Assembly (NCBI GenBank): GCA_041984235.1
Contig: JBHIYN010000005.1
Span: 267,330-331,329, forward strand
Direction of reading: 5' to 3'
Length of the DNA stretch: 64,000 nt
From: JBHIYN01 sp041984235
Lineage (GTDB): Bacteria; Pseudomonadota; Gammaproteobacteria; Ga0077536
Of this stretch, positions 44,877-58,109 are shown in pieces. The translations under genes and the position numbers were made by a program. The notes beneath the pieces were generated by a model, which saw nothing but the letters and a program-made list of their open reading frames with translations, ran no database searches and had not been told where the DNA came from. Numbering within the stretch: position 1 is the stretch's first letter; every line of letters begins with the position of its first letter.

Positions 44877-45624
44877 GGCGCTCGGCGGCAGCGCCTAGAA
44901 ACGCGGCCAGGCGGGTCGCCCAGGCGCGCTGTCCGCCGGCGTCGGTGACGAGGTCCTGGCGCAGCTCGAGCAGGACGTTGGGCAGGCCGCGCGCGAGCGG
45001 GTGCGCCGGCAGGGTGTGGTCCAGTTCGTCGACCTGGTAGGGCTGGTTGTCGCCGACGCAGAAGTCGGCGTCGCGCGCCAGCACCGCGAGCAGCGCGCGC
45101 GCCAGGCGCGTGTCGGCCCCGTACATCACGCCCAGCGCCCACGGACGGGACACACCGTGGTAGACCGGGGTGAAGCTGTGCACGGCGACGAACAGGGTTT
45201 CGCGCGCGGCACGCATGTCCAGTAGCCCGGCGATGGTGTCGTGGTAGGGATCGAACAATGCCGCGCGGCGCGCCGCACGGGCGGCGGCGTCGAGGCCGTG
45301 GTTGCCCGGAACGTCGGTCGCCTCGCTGCGCTCGATGATCGATTCGACGCTGTGTGGCGGCCGGTTGCAGTCGATCACCAGGCGCGAATAGTTCTGCCAC
45401 ACGAGGGTTGCGTCGAGCGCTTCGGAGAGGTGCTCGGCGACCGCCAGCGCACCGATGTCCCAGGCAATGTGGCGCGCGCGCTCTGCCGCGGAGACGCCCA
45501 GGTCGCCAAGCGCGCGCGGTATGCGCGCCGCGGCATGGTCACAGACCAGGAAGAACGGCGACGTGCCGTGCGGGCGCCGGCAGCCGACCGCGGCCGGCTC
45601 GTCCGCGGCCAGCAGGGGCGTCAC
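44863..45624 (-). CDS. N-formylglutamate amidohydrolase-like protein
   Basis: 253 residues. Family landmarks are FFLVCDHAAARIPRALGDLG near the N-terminus, IAWDIGALAVAEHLSEALDA, YSRLVIDCNRPP, VAVHSFTPVYHG and HPLARGLPNVLLELRQDLV. These include the His and Glu/Asp expected to bind zinc. The fold hydrolyses N-acyl-glutamate-type amides. The start is GTG 45624, overlapping the upstream stop (GTGA). It is the third gene of the amidoligase-type operon. It is not next to histidine-degradation genes, so a role in Hut is unlikely. Confidence 0.85.
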   Translation of the reverse strand: MTPLLAADEPAAVGCRRPHGTSPFFLVCDHAAARIPRALGDLGVSAAERARHIAWDIGALAVAEHLSEALDATLVWQNYSRLVIDCNRPPHSVESIIERSEATDVPGNHGLDAAARAARRAALFDPYHDTIAGLLDMRAARETLFVAVHSFTPVYHGVSRPWALGVMYGADTRLARALLAVLARDADFCVGDNQPYQVDELDHTLPAHPLARGLPNVLLELRQDLVTDAGGQRAWATRLAAFLGAAAERLHRC

Positions 45625-46646
45625 GGCCGCGGCCGGCCGTCGCGGCCGATGCGTTGCATGAGGTAGCCGAGGCAATCCAGGCGCACCGCGTTGACGTCCA
45701 GCGTCAGCATCGACGGCATGGCCGGGCGCGCCAGCGTGATGCTGCCGTCGTGGTAGTCGAAGACTTCGTCGATGGCGCCGCCGCCGCCGTCCTTCACCTC
45801 GAGGCGGTGCGTGCGGTCGCGTCCCAGGCGCCCGAGCGGGGTGCCGGCCGGCAGCTCGCTGAAGTTCAGGTGATCGAGGTCGGCACGCAGCTCGAAGTCA
45901 GCCGGCGTACCGTCGAAGGAGAGACTGGCGCCGTCCGGCACGCGCACGACCCAGCCGGTGCGCAGCAGGTCGAGATCGTGCTCGGCCACCGGCGGCTCAG
46001 GGAACGCGTGCAGGTGCAGGCAGGCCTCGACGAACTCGATCGCATGCGCCGTGTTGGCGGCGACACCGGCCTTGCCGCACTCCACCGTCACCGACGGGCA
46101 CAGCGCCGCCATCGCCATCGACTGCACCCCGGTCGGCTCGGTGAAGTAGACCACGGTGCGGCTGAACAGGCGCGCGAGGTGGAAGTAGCGCTCGTCCAGC
46201 CGGTTGACGCAGCCGTAATGCGGATTCAGCCCGGTGTTGTTGTGGATGTCGAGGCTGGCGAACGGTGCGCGCGCGGCGACGTAGTCGTGCACTTCGCGCA
46301 TCAGCGCCGCTTCCGGTACGTGGGCGAGCCCGGTACCCGGCCACACGCGGTTGTAGTCGTGCTGGCCGGGCAGCGTACGCAGCCCGGCGCGGGCGGCGGC
46401 GACATTGCCGACGAACAGCAGCAGCGGGCGCGGCAGGCCGCCGTCGCGATGGCGGGCGAGCACCGCCTTGATGGCCTCGAAACCGGTGTCCTCGTTGCCA
46501 TGCAGCAGGACCGAGACGAACAACGGGGCGCCGTCACCGCCCGGCAGGTCGAACAGGGTCGGACCGGTCAGCAGCGTGGCCAGCTCCTGCGCGCGGCAGG
46601 CGTGCAGCGCGGCCGGAAAGTCGCGGCGGATGGCCAGCCCGCTCAT
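45621..46646 (-). CDS. Succinylglutamate desuccinylase/aspartoacylase-family hydrolase
   Basis: 341 residues of the AstE/AspA zinc-carboxypeptidase-like fold. The zinc site includes HGNEDTG (H-x-x-E), and the substrate region has DIHNNTGLNPHYGC, where the third ligand usually lies. VECGKAG contains the catalytic Glu. A C-terminal beta domain follows (LEVKDGGGGAIDEVF). It removes an acyl group or cleaves an amide from an amino acid. The ATG at 46646 overlaps the ligase stop (ATGA). No other arginine succinyltransferase-pathway genes are near. Confidence 0.85.
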   Translation of the reverse strand: MSGLAIRRDFPAALHACRAQELATLLTGPTLFDLPGGDGAPLFVSVLLHGNEDTGFEAIKAVLARHRDGGLPRPLLLFVGNVAAARAGLRTLPGQHDYNRVWPGTGLAHVPEAALMREVHDYVAARAPFASLDIHNNTGLNPHYGCVNRLDERYFHLARLFSRTVVYFTEPTGVQSMAMAALCPSVTVECGKAGVAANTAHAIEFVEACLHLHAFPEPPVAEHDLDLLRTGWVVRVPDGASLSFDGTPADFELRADLDHLNFSELPAGTPLGRLGRDRTHRLEVKDGGGGAIDEVFDYHDGSITLARPAMPSMLTLDVNAVRLDCLGYLMQRIGRDGRPRP

Positions 46647-48061
46647 CGCGGCCACGGCCATTGGTGCACGGGCAGGCCGCTGCGCTGGTGCTCGCAGTAC
46701 GCCGCCATCAGCTTGTGCGCGTGCCGGCCCTGCGCGAGGTAGGTGGCGCGCTGCCAGGCGGCGCCGGTGAGGCCGCCGGCGCCGCGTGCGGCAATGACGC
46801 CGAGGTAGCGCTCGCGCTCCTCAGTGGCGATACCGAAGCGCGCAAGCCCGGCGTCGGCATCGTCGATGAGCGCGTCCAGCAGCCAGTCGCGCGCGTTCGC
46901 ACGGCGCCCGCGATGGACCAGCTCCGCGTCGAGACCGTCGCGTGCGGCAGCGTAGAAGTTGGCGCGCGCGACCGCCGGCTCGTTGCCGAGATCGACGTCG
47001 CGCATGACCCACTCGTGGACGAGCCCGAGATAGAGTGCCGCGTTGGCGATCATGTCCGTGTGACTCGGCCCGGCCGGCAGCGCACGGTGCTCCAGGCGCA
47101 CGTGGAGACCGTCCCCGCCCTCGCCGACCAGCGGCCGGTTCCAGCGCCACACCGTGCCGTTGTGCAGGCGCAGGTGGCGCAGCGCCGCTGGCGGCGCGTC
47201 GAACAGCATCGGCAGGAGCACCGGGTAGTCGCGCCGGTTGTGTTCGAAACATTCCATCAGCGAACGCTCGAGGAAGGTGTCTTCGAAGACCACGCGCGGA
47301 CGGTTCGCGGCCGCGCCGCTGACCCCGGCAATGGACTGCTCGAACAACGGGATGCGCGTCTCGTCCCACAGCAGCCGATCGAACAGCAGCGGCGCATTCA
47401 CGCTCGCCGCCAGCACCGGCGCGGACAGCACCATGGACGCGTTGAAGTAACGGTGCGCGAGCGAGGCGGGCACCTTGAGATGGACCTGGAAGGAGGTCGC
47501 CGCGGCTTCCAGCATGACGTCCGCATGGCGTACCGCGAGGTGCTCGCGGCCGCGGATGTCGATGTCCAGCGGACGGCCGCGGTTGGCGCGCAGGAGCTCG
47601 TGGTTGAGGGCGTAGTAGCGCTTCAGCGGCGAGATGTTGGCCAGCGAGAGATCGGCATCGCGGATGGTCGGCAGGGTACCGATCATGACCAGGTGGGTGT
47701 CGAGCGCGTGGGCGGTGGCATTGCAGCGATCCCACAAGCGGGCGAGACCCTGCTCGGCTTCGCTGAACGTGGCCGGCGTAAAGTGGCGCACCGGCGTGTT
47801 CAGCTCGACGTTGAAACGCGACAGCTCGGGCACCACGTCGTCGTCGTCCAGCGCCGCCAGCAGCGCCTCGTTGACCGGGTTGGGCCACAGCCCGTGGTCG
47901 AGCAGCCAGGCCTCGAGCTCGAAGCCCCAGGTGTAGCCCTGCTCGGACAGCGCGCCGTCGGCAAAGAGCCCGGCGAGGAGATCGGTTTCGGCGTCCAGGC
48001 GCGCGGAGAAGGCCGCGAAGTCATCCGGCCCGAATTCGCTCCTGGAGATTTCTTCGCCCAT
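46643..48061 (-). CDS. GCS2-family glutamate-cysteine-ligase-like amidoligase
   Basis: 472 residues of the GCS2 (glutamine-synthetase-fold) ligase family, unrelated in sequence to GshA at 13332. Landmarks are TWGFELEAWLLD (the N-terminal Glu pair), SRFNVELNTPV, TSFQVHLKVP, LHNGTVWRWNRP and RLEHRALPAGPS. It presumably forms a gamma-glutamyl or similar amide bond with ATP. The ATG at 48061 (MGEEISRSEF) fits the family start; a TTG at 48109 would add 16 residues. It is first of three overlapping genes. The substrate is unknown. Confidence 0.85.
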   Translation of the reverse strand: MGEEISRSEFGPDDFAAFSARLDAETDLLAGLFADGALSEQGYTWGFELEAWLLDHGLWPNPVNEALLAALDDDDVVPELSRFNVELNTPVRHFTPATFSEAEQGLARLWDRCNATAHALDTHLVMIGTLPTIRDADLSLANISPLKRYYALNHELLRANRGRPLDIDIRGREHLAVRHADVMLEAAATSFQVHLKVPASLAHRYFNASMVLSAPVLAASVNAPLLFDRLLWDETRIPLFEQSIAGVSGAAANRPRVVFEDTFLERSLMECFEHNRRDYPVLLPMLFDAPPAALRHLRLHNGTVWRWNRPLVGEGGDGLHVRLEHRALPAGPSHTDMIANAALYLGLVHEWVMRDVDLGNEPAVARANFYAAARDGLDAELVHRGRRANARDWLLDALIDDADAGLARFGIATEERERYLGVIAARGAGGLTGAAWQRATYLAQGRHAHKLMAAYCEHQRSGLPVHQWPWPR

Positions 48062-48151
48062 CGGCGCAACCCGCGGTGGTCGGCGCGACAAAGGCCGCGC
48101 GGTCAGCAAAGCGGGCGATTATACGCAGCCGGCGGGACCCCCCGGGCGGAC

Positions 48152-48180
48152 TTGCGGGGCCATCGAACCTGCAATATAGT
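48152..48180 (+). promoter_or_regulatory. Promoter of the box operon
   Basis: -35 TTGCGG (48152-48157) and -10 TATAGT (48175-48180) with a 17-base spacer. The -10 lies inside the first BoxR-type operator. Confidence 0.68.
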
Positions 48181-48183
48181 GCA
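48170..48183 (+). promoter_or_regulatory. BoxR-type operator 1
   Basis: TGCA-ATATAG-TGCA, exactly the TGCA-N6-TGCA arrangement known for BzdR/BoxR regulators. It covers the -10 element, so binding should block transcription. Confidence 0.78.
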
Positions 48184-48204
48184 TTATCTGCCATCAACAA
48201 ATAC

Positions 48205-48218
48205 TGCACTATCGTGCA
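48205..48218 (+). promoter_or_regulatory. BoxR-type operator 2
   Basis: TGCA-CTATCG-TGCA, a second copy, 35 bases (start to start) after operator 1 and 13 bases before the boxR start codon. The spacing puts the two sites on roughly the same helix face, which would favour cooperative binding. Confidence 0.78.
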
Positions 48219-48231
48219 TGAGCCAGCCCCC

Positions 48232-49116
48232 ATGCCGCAACCCTCGCCGCTTGCCGACGCCCCGGGTGACGCCTACCTCGCCGAGCTCGGTCGGCGTGTG
48301 CGACAGGTGCGCGCGCGACGCGGCATGTCACGGCGCATCCTGGCGGCCGCATCGGGCATCTCCGAGCGCTACCTCGCGCAGCTCGAGGGCGGCAAGGCCA
48401 ACCCCACCGTGATGGTGCTGGGCGCGGTCGCGAGCGCCATGCATATGGCGATCGACGATCTCGTCGACCCGGTGGCGGCACCCTCGTCCGACTACCTGCT
48501 GCTGCGCGAGCGCCTGCGGCATGCCGACGCCGACACGCTCGCCGCCCTGCGCGAGGCGCTGGAGCGTGACGAGGACGCGCACGGCGCACGCACCCATGTC
48601 GCCCTCATCGGCCTGCGCGGCGCCGGCAAGAGCACGCTGGGCGAAGCGCTGGCCCGCGAGCTCGGCCTGCCGTTCGTCGAGCTGGGCGAGGCGATCGAGC
48701 GCGAGGCCGGGATGGCGATCGGCGAGATCTTCTCGCTCGGCGGCCAGACCACCTACCGCCGCCTCGAGCGCGAGGCCCTGCGGGCCTGCCTGCAGCGCTT
48801 CGAGCGCGCCGTGATCGCGGTCGGCGGCAGCCTGGTTTCCGAGCCGGAAACCTACGACCTCCTGCTCTCCCGCTGCTTCACCGTGTGGCTGAGAGCGGCG
48901 CCGCACGAGCACATGGCCCGCGTCGTGGCCCAGGGCGATCACCGGCCGATGGCCGATCACCGCCATGCCATGGCCGACCTCAAGCGCATCCTCGCCGAGC
49001 GCCAGGCGCTCTACGCGCGTGCCGACGCCACCGTCGACACTACCGACCAGACCCCGCAGCAGTCGCTTGGTGCACTGCTCGAACTCGATGCCGTGCGCAC
49101 GCTCGCGCCGGCCTGA
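48232..49116 (+). CDS. boxR: BoxR: XRE-type HTH fused to shikimate-kinase-like domain
   Basis: 294 residues. An N-terminal XRE HTH (about 15-80; GISERYLAQLEGGKANPT) is joined to a shikimate-kinase-like domain with P-loop GLRGAGKST (127-135) and GGSLVSEPETYDLL. This fusion is typical of BzdR/BoxR, which sense benzoyl-CoA through the kinase-like domain and repress benzoate genes. The ATG at 48232 lies just after operator 2. It is first in the box operon, so autoregulation is likely. Confidence 0.93.
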   Translation: MPQPSPLADAPGDAYLAELGRRVRQVRARRGMSRRILAAASGISERYLAQLEGGKANPTVMVLGAVASAMHMAIDDLVDPVAAPSSDYLLLRERLRHADADTLAALREALERDEDAHGARTHVALIGLRGAGKSTLGEALARELGLPFVELGEAIEREAGMAIGEIFSLGGQTTYRRLEREALRACLQRFERAVIAVGGSLVSEPETYDLLLSRCFTVWLRAAPHEHMARVVAQGDHRPMADHRHAMADLKRILAERQALYARADATVDTTDQTPQQSLGALLELDAVRTLAPA

Positions 49117-49130
49117 TCAACGGAGCGATC

Positions 49131-50837
<1,707 letters not shown>

Positions 50838-50855
50838 CGGCGAAGGAAACGAAGC

Positions 50856-52273
<1,418 letters not shown>

Positions 52274-52277
<4 letters not shown>

Positions 52278-52593
52278 GCATGGGCACCGTTATCGCCACC
52301 GACCGCGACGGCCGCGAGCACCGCCTCGAGGCGTCGCCCGGCTACACCCTGATGGAGATCCTGCGCGACGCCGGCCTGCCGGTGGAGGCGATCTGCGGCG
52401 GGCAGTGCATCTGCTCGACCTGCCATGTCTACGTCGACCCGGAATGGGCCGAACGGCTCGCGCCGCGCGCCGCCGACGAGCAGGTCATGGTGGAAGACTC
52501 CGGCCACTTCCAGGAAAACTCCCGCCTCGCCTGCCAGGTCCCGTACGTCGAGACGCTCGACGGCATCCGCCTCACGCTCGCGCCCGAATACTG

Positions 52594-52594
<1 letters not shown>
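52274..52594 (+). CDS. [2Fe-2S] ferredoxin of the adrenodoxin type
   Basis: 106 residues. The cluster Cys are 41, 47, 50 and 87, in CGGQCICSTC (C-x5-C-x2-C, with an extra Cys45) and RLACQV. This is the adrenodoxin/ISC-type pattern. The start is GTG 52274 overlapping the boxB stop; an ATG at 52280 is also possible. It sits between boxB and the ligase, so it is likely the electron donor of BoxB. No reductase (BoxA) is encoded beside it. Confidence 0.88.
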
Positions 52595-54165
<1,571 letters not shown>

Positions 54166-54445
54166 CTTGTGCTTTGACAGGGGAAACAACACAATGACGC
54201 GCATAGCGCCGATGGGCGCGGCAAACCAGCCGCAGCCGCGCGGAACCGGGTCGGGGAGGCTCGCCGCACGGCATAACTAAACCCACGGCGAAGGCCGCAC
54301 GCTGACCGGGCCTCATTCATCGCTACGTGACCCGATGCTGGTAACTGACTCACCCACGATCGTGCGCGCGTTCGCCGCGCACGCGCCGATCCGCCGCGCG
54401 CCGCCGCGGTATGGCGGCGCGCGCCCGCGCTGACGCGGCACCGCG
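54166..54445 (+). promoter_or_regulatory. Leader region before the histidine kinase
   Basis: 280 bases without a firm gene. A perfect -35 hexamer TTGACA sits at 54174-54179, but no good -10 was found at the right distance. A 28-codon frame starts at ATG 54194 after GGGG. The rest is GC-rich and could fold. No terminator for the box operon is evident, so read-through is possible. Confidence 0.35.
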
Positions 54446-55870
54446 ATGACGAGCTCACTGCGCTTCCTCCTGGTCGACGCCGACGGCAGTGATCTCGAAC
54501 TCGCCCGGCTCATGCTGGAACGCGAGTTTCCCGGTGCGGGCATCGACTGCGTCGCGAATGCCGCCACCCTGGCCACCACCGTGGCCGGCGCGCCGGCGCC
54601 CGCGCTGACCGTGCTCGCGGCGGATCCCGGCTGGGCCCCGGCCGGCGAAATTCGCGCCCTGCTCTCCACGCACCTGCCGCGCATACCCGTGGTGCTGCTC
54701 GGCACGACCGAAGAGCTCGCCCGCGAGGCGCTGAACCCGGGCATCGCCGCGGCCGGTATCGTGAGCAAGACCACTGCCGGCTACCTCGCGCTGGGCGGCA
54801 TCGTGCGCAGCGCGCTGGATGCGGCCGGGGCGGCGCCGGCCGAGTCCACCGTCGCCCTGGACGAGTGGCCGCTGCCCGCCTGCCTGCTTACGGACGATGG
54901 CCGCGTGCAGGCCGCCAACACCGCTTTCGCCACCCTGCTCGGCCGCGCCCCGGCAGCCCTGGGCGAGGAGCGCTTCGAACACTGGCTGGCCGATCCCGCG
55001 GACGTTGCCGCGTGGCGCAGCCGGCGCGAGGCGGCGGCGCCCGGCGAGGCCCTGGAAGTCTCCGTTCACGGCGCCGACGGCGCGCCGCGCCGCTGCCTGC
55101 TCACCCCGCGCAGCGGCGGTTACCTCGCCACCAGCAGCGGCGGCGCGTCGATCAACGTGGTCAACACCGCCGGCCGCGAGCAGTCCAGCCGCGAGATCCA
55201 CGACATCGCGATGGTCTTCTCGCACGACCTCAAGGAACCGCTGCACCAGATCTCGCGCCTCGCCCAGCGCCTCGGCGACGGCGCCGGCGGTGCCGATGCC
55301 GCCAAGCTGACCGAGCAACTGCAAACCTGCTCACGCCGCGCGAGCGCCATGCTCAGCGGGGTGCTCGAGTACCTGGCGGTGTCCTCGCGCGAGGAACGCC
55401 CGGGCCTGGTCGATCTGAATCGCTGCCTGGAAGAGGCGCTGGACAACCTGCGCGTGGCGATCGACGACAGCGCGGCCCATATCGTCTCCGACCAGTTGCC
55501 CTCGGTGGCCGGCGATCCCTACCAGCTCATGCACCTGCTGCAGAACGTGCTCGCCAACGCGATCAAGTTCCGCGGCCGCGAGCGGCCCGAGATCCGTATT
55601 ACCGCCGGCGGCGACGCGGAAACCTGCCGCATCGCGGTGCAGGACAACGGCATCGGGATCTCCGAGAGCTTCCGTGAACGGGTCTTCGACATGGGCAAAC
55701 GGCTGCATACGCGCGACGAGTACCCCGGCGCCGGCATCGGCCTGACGCTGTGCCGGCGCATCGTAGAGCGCCACGGCGGCTCGATTGGCATAGAATCGGC
55801 CGAGGGAGGCGGCACACGCGTGGTCATCGAACTGCCGCGCGCGCCCGAGCACGTCTCCCGGCTCGCCTGA
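54446..55870 (+). CDS. Sensor histidine kinase with receiver-like and PAS-like input
   Basis: 474 residues. The N-terminus resembles a receiver domain (LLVDADGSDLELARLML; possible phosphoacceptor Asp60; Lys108). A PAS-like segment (about 140-240, VQAANTAFATLLGRAP) follows. The kinase core has the H-box FSHDLKEPLHQIS (His260), N-box VLANAIKF (Asn370), G1 DNGIGI (399-404) and G2 GAGIGL. There is no membrane segment, so it is a cytoplasmic sensor. It lies 19 bases before the GGDEF/EAL response regulator, its likely target. Confidence 0.88.
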   Translation: MTSSLRFLLVDADGSDLELARLMLEREFPGAGIDCVANAATLATTVAGAPAPALTVLAADPGWAPAGEIRALLSTHLPRIPVVLLGTTEELAREALNPGIAAAGIVSKTTAGYLALGGIVRSALDAAGAAPAESTVALDEWPLPACLLTDDGRVQAANTAFATLLGRAPAALGEERFEHWLADPADVAAWRSRREAAAPGEALEVSVHGADGAPRRCLLTPRSGGYLATSSGGASINVVNTAGREQSSREIHDIAMVFSHDLKEPLHQISRLAQRLGDGAGGADAAKLTEQLQTCSRRASAMLSGVLEYLAVSSREERPGLVDLNRCLEEALDNLRVAIDDSAAHIVSDQLPSVAGDPYQLMHLLQNVLANAIKFRGRERPEIRITAGGDAETCRIAVQDNGIGISESFRERVFDMGKRLHTRDEYPGAGIGLTLCRRIVERHGGSIGIESAEGGGTRVVIELPRAPEHVSRLA

Positions 55871-55889
55871 CCCGGGGGACCCCCGACTC

Positions 55890-58025
55890 ATGAGCTCAAT
55901 GACGGACAGCCTGCGCATCCTCATGGTCGAGGACGATGCCATCGAGGCCGACCTCATCCGCGACCAGCTCGCGGCCTCACCCTTCGCCGGCGCCACCGTC
56001 AACCACGTCGACCGGGTGGCGCGGGGCATCGAGGCCCTCACCGCCGAACCCTGGGACGTGGTGCTGCTGGACCTCAACCTGCCGGACGGCAACGGCGTGG
56101 AGAACCTGCGCCGCATCAAGGCCGCCAGTGAAACCACGCCGGTCATCGTGCTGACCAACGTCGAGGACGAACAGTTCGCCATCGACAGCGTCAGCGGCGG
56201 CGCGCAGGACTACCTGCTCAAGCGCACCCTGTGCGCGGAGAACCTCGGCCGCGCGATCCGTTACGCGCTGGCGCGGCACGACGTCGAGATGTCGCTGCGC
56301 GAGAGCGAGCAGCGCTTCGCGCTGGCCGTGGCGGGTGCGCGCGACGGCATCTGGGACTGGGACCTGGACGCCGACACGATGTACTTCTCGCCGCGCTGGT
56401 ACGCCATGCTGGGGCTGGACGCGCGTCTGCATCCGCCGGTCCCGCAGACCTGGTTCGAGCGCGTGCACGACGAAGACCGCACCGGTCTGCACAAGGCGCT
56501 GGACGCCCACCTGCAGGGCGTGACCCCGCACTTCGAGTACGAGTTCCGGCTGCGCACCGCGGCCAACCGCCTCATCTGGACCCTGGCGCGCGGCGTGGCC
56601 GTGCGCGACACGGACGGCCGCGCGCTGCGCATCGCCGGCTCGCTCAGCGACATCACCGATCGCAAGAACACCGAGGCGATGCTGGTCCACGAGGCCCTGC
56701 ACGATGCCCTCACCGGACTGCCCAACCGCAACCTGTTCCTCGATCGGCTTGACCTCGCGCTCAAGCAGCACCGTCGCGATCAGCGGCGCAAGTTCGCCGT
56801 GCTGTTCCTCGATCTCGATCGCTTCAAGTCGATCAACGACAGCCTCGGCCACGCCGCCGGCGACGAGCTGCTGATCGAGCTCGGCAAGCGGCTGTCGATG
56901 TTCCTGCGGCCGGGTGATTCCGTGGCCCGCCTCGGTGGCGACGAATTCGCGATCCTGCTGATGGAGATTGCCGATCTCACCGAGGCCACCCGCGTCGCCG
57001 AGCGCGTACACGAGCTGCTGGCGCAGAAGTTCGTCATTCAGGGCAAGGAGATCTTTGCCACCGCGAGCATCGGCATCGCGCTGAGTGACGCCAAGTACGA
57101 GCGTTCAGCGGACATGCTGCGCGACGCCGATCTCGCCATGTACCGCACCAAGCGGCGCCAGGGCGGATCGTACGCGGTGTTCGATCACCTCATGCACGAG
57201 ACCGCGCTGCAGCGCCTGGAGCTGGAGACCGACCTGCGCTCGGCGCTGGAGCGCAACGAGATTGCCGTCTACTACCAGCCGATCGTGTCGCTGGAGCACA
57301 TGCGCATCACCGGCTTCGAGGCGCTGATGCGCTGGTTCCACCCCAGCCGCGGCCTGATCGGGCCGGAGGATTTCATCCCGCTGGCCGAGGAATCGGGCAC
57401 CATCAGCGCGCTGACCTGGTGGATCATGGACGAGGCCTGCCGCCAGACCCGTGCCTGGCAGGGCAGCAGCCCGGCACTGACCGACCTGTCGATCAGCGTC
57501 AACGTGTCGACACGGCTGTTCTCGGAGCCGGACTTCGCCGCGCGCACCCTCGAAGTGCTGGACCGCAGCGAGCTCGCGCCACAGTCGCTACACCTGGAGA
57601 TCACCGAGAACGCCCTGCTCGAGCACGAGACCGAGACCATCCGCGCGCTGTCCATGCTGCAGGAGCGCGGCGTGAAGCTGCATCTCGACGATTTCGGCAC
57701 CGGGTACGCCTCACTCAGCTATCTCAACCTGTTTACCTACGACACCATCAAGATCGACCGCAGCTTCGTCGCTGCCTCGGGCAACGTGAGCCGCGACCGG
57801 CGCATCGTCGATGCCCTCATCAACCTCGGCCGCGTGCTCGAGATCGGGGTCATCGCGGAGGGCGTGGAAACGCAGGAGCAGGCGCAGAAGCTGCGCGAGC
57901 TGGACTGTCGCATGGCACAGGGGTTCTGGTTCTCCAAGCCGCTGCCCTCCGATTCCGCGCACGCACTGCTGCAGCGTGAGCAGGACGTCGCCCAGAGCTC
58001 GATCCGTACCGTCTCGCGGCACTGA
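55890..58025 (+). CDS. Response regulator with PAS, GGDEF and EAL domains
   Basis: 711 residues. The receiver domain has the acidic pocket Glu14-Asp15-Asp16, phosphoacceptor Asp61 in VVLLDLNLPDG, Thr89 and Lys111. A PAS domain follows (about 140-255, WDWDLDADTMYFSPRWYAML). The GGDEF motif (349-353) is intact, with an RPGD inhibitory site (340-343). The EAL domain starts near 440 with FEALMRW and keeps DDFGTGYASLSYL and IAEGVET. Both c-di-GMP synthesis and breakdown look possible. It is paired with the kinase upstream. Confidence 0.93.
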   Translation: MSSMTDSLRILMVEDDAIEADLIRDQLAASPFAGATVNHVDRVARGIEALTAEPWDVVLLDLNLPDGNGVENLRRIKAASETTPVIVLTNVEDEQFAIDSVSGGAQDYLLKRTLCAENLGRAIRYALARHDVEMSLRESEQRFALAVAGARDGIWDWDLDADTMYFSPRWYAMLGLDARLHPPVPQTWFERVHDEDRTGLHKALDAHLQGVTPHFEYEFRLRTAANRLIWTLARGVAVRDTDGRALRIAGSLSDITDRKNTEAMLVHEALHDALTGLPNRNLFLDRLDLALKQHRRDQRRKFAVLFLDLDRFKSINDSLGHAAGDELLIELGKRLSMFLRPGDSVARLGGDEFAILLMEIADLTEATRVAERVHELLAQKFVIQGKEIFATASIGIALSDAKYERSADMLRDADLAMYRTKRRQGGSYAVFDHLMHETALQRLELETDLRSALERNEIAVYYQPIVSLEHMRITGFEALMRWFHPSRGLIGPEDFIPLAEESGTISALTWWIMDEACRQTRAWQGSSPALTDLSISVNVSTRLFSEPDFAARTLEVLDRSELAPQSLHLEITENALLEHETETIRALSMLQERGVKLHLDDFGTGYASLSYLNLFTYDTIKIDRSFVAASGNVSRDRRIVDALINLGRVLEIGVIAEGVETQEQAQKLRELDCRMAQGFWFSKPLPSDSAHALLQREQDVAQSSIRTVSRH

Positions 58026-58109
58026 GCGAAGGCGACCACGGCGCGGACGACGACCCGCCGGATGGACGCGCGCATGATCGCAGGCTGCACGGCGCTGGCG
58101 AGGTAGAGC

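Noticed and set aside
44863..45624. HutG of histidine degradation
   Set aside because: The family fits, but no hut genes are nearby and the operon partners are a GCS2 ligase and an AstE-like hydrolase.
45621..46646. AstE of arginine succinyltransferase pathway
   Set aside because: No astA, astB, astC or astD adjacent; the operon context points elsewhere.
54194..54280. 28-codon frame in the leader
   Set aside because: Very short, composition like the surrounding GC-rich DNA, and only a weak ribosome site at a long distance. Not enough to call a gene.
54190..54300. Possible c-di-GMP-I (GEMM) riboswitch before the kinase and GGDEF/EAL genes
   Set aside because: GGCAAACC and CTAAACC are present, but the GAAA tetraloop and GCAAAGCC receptor are missing and the spacing is wrong.
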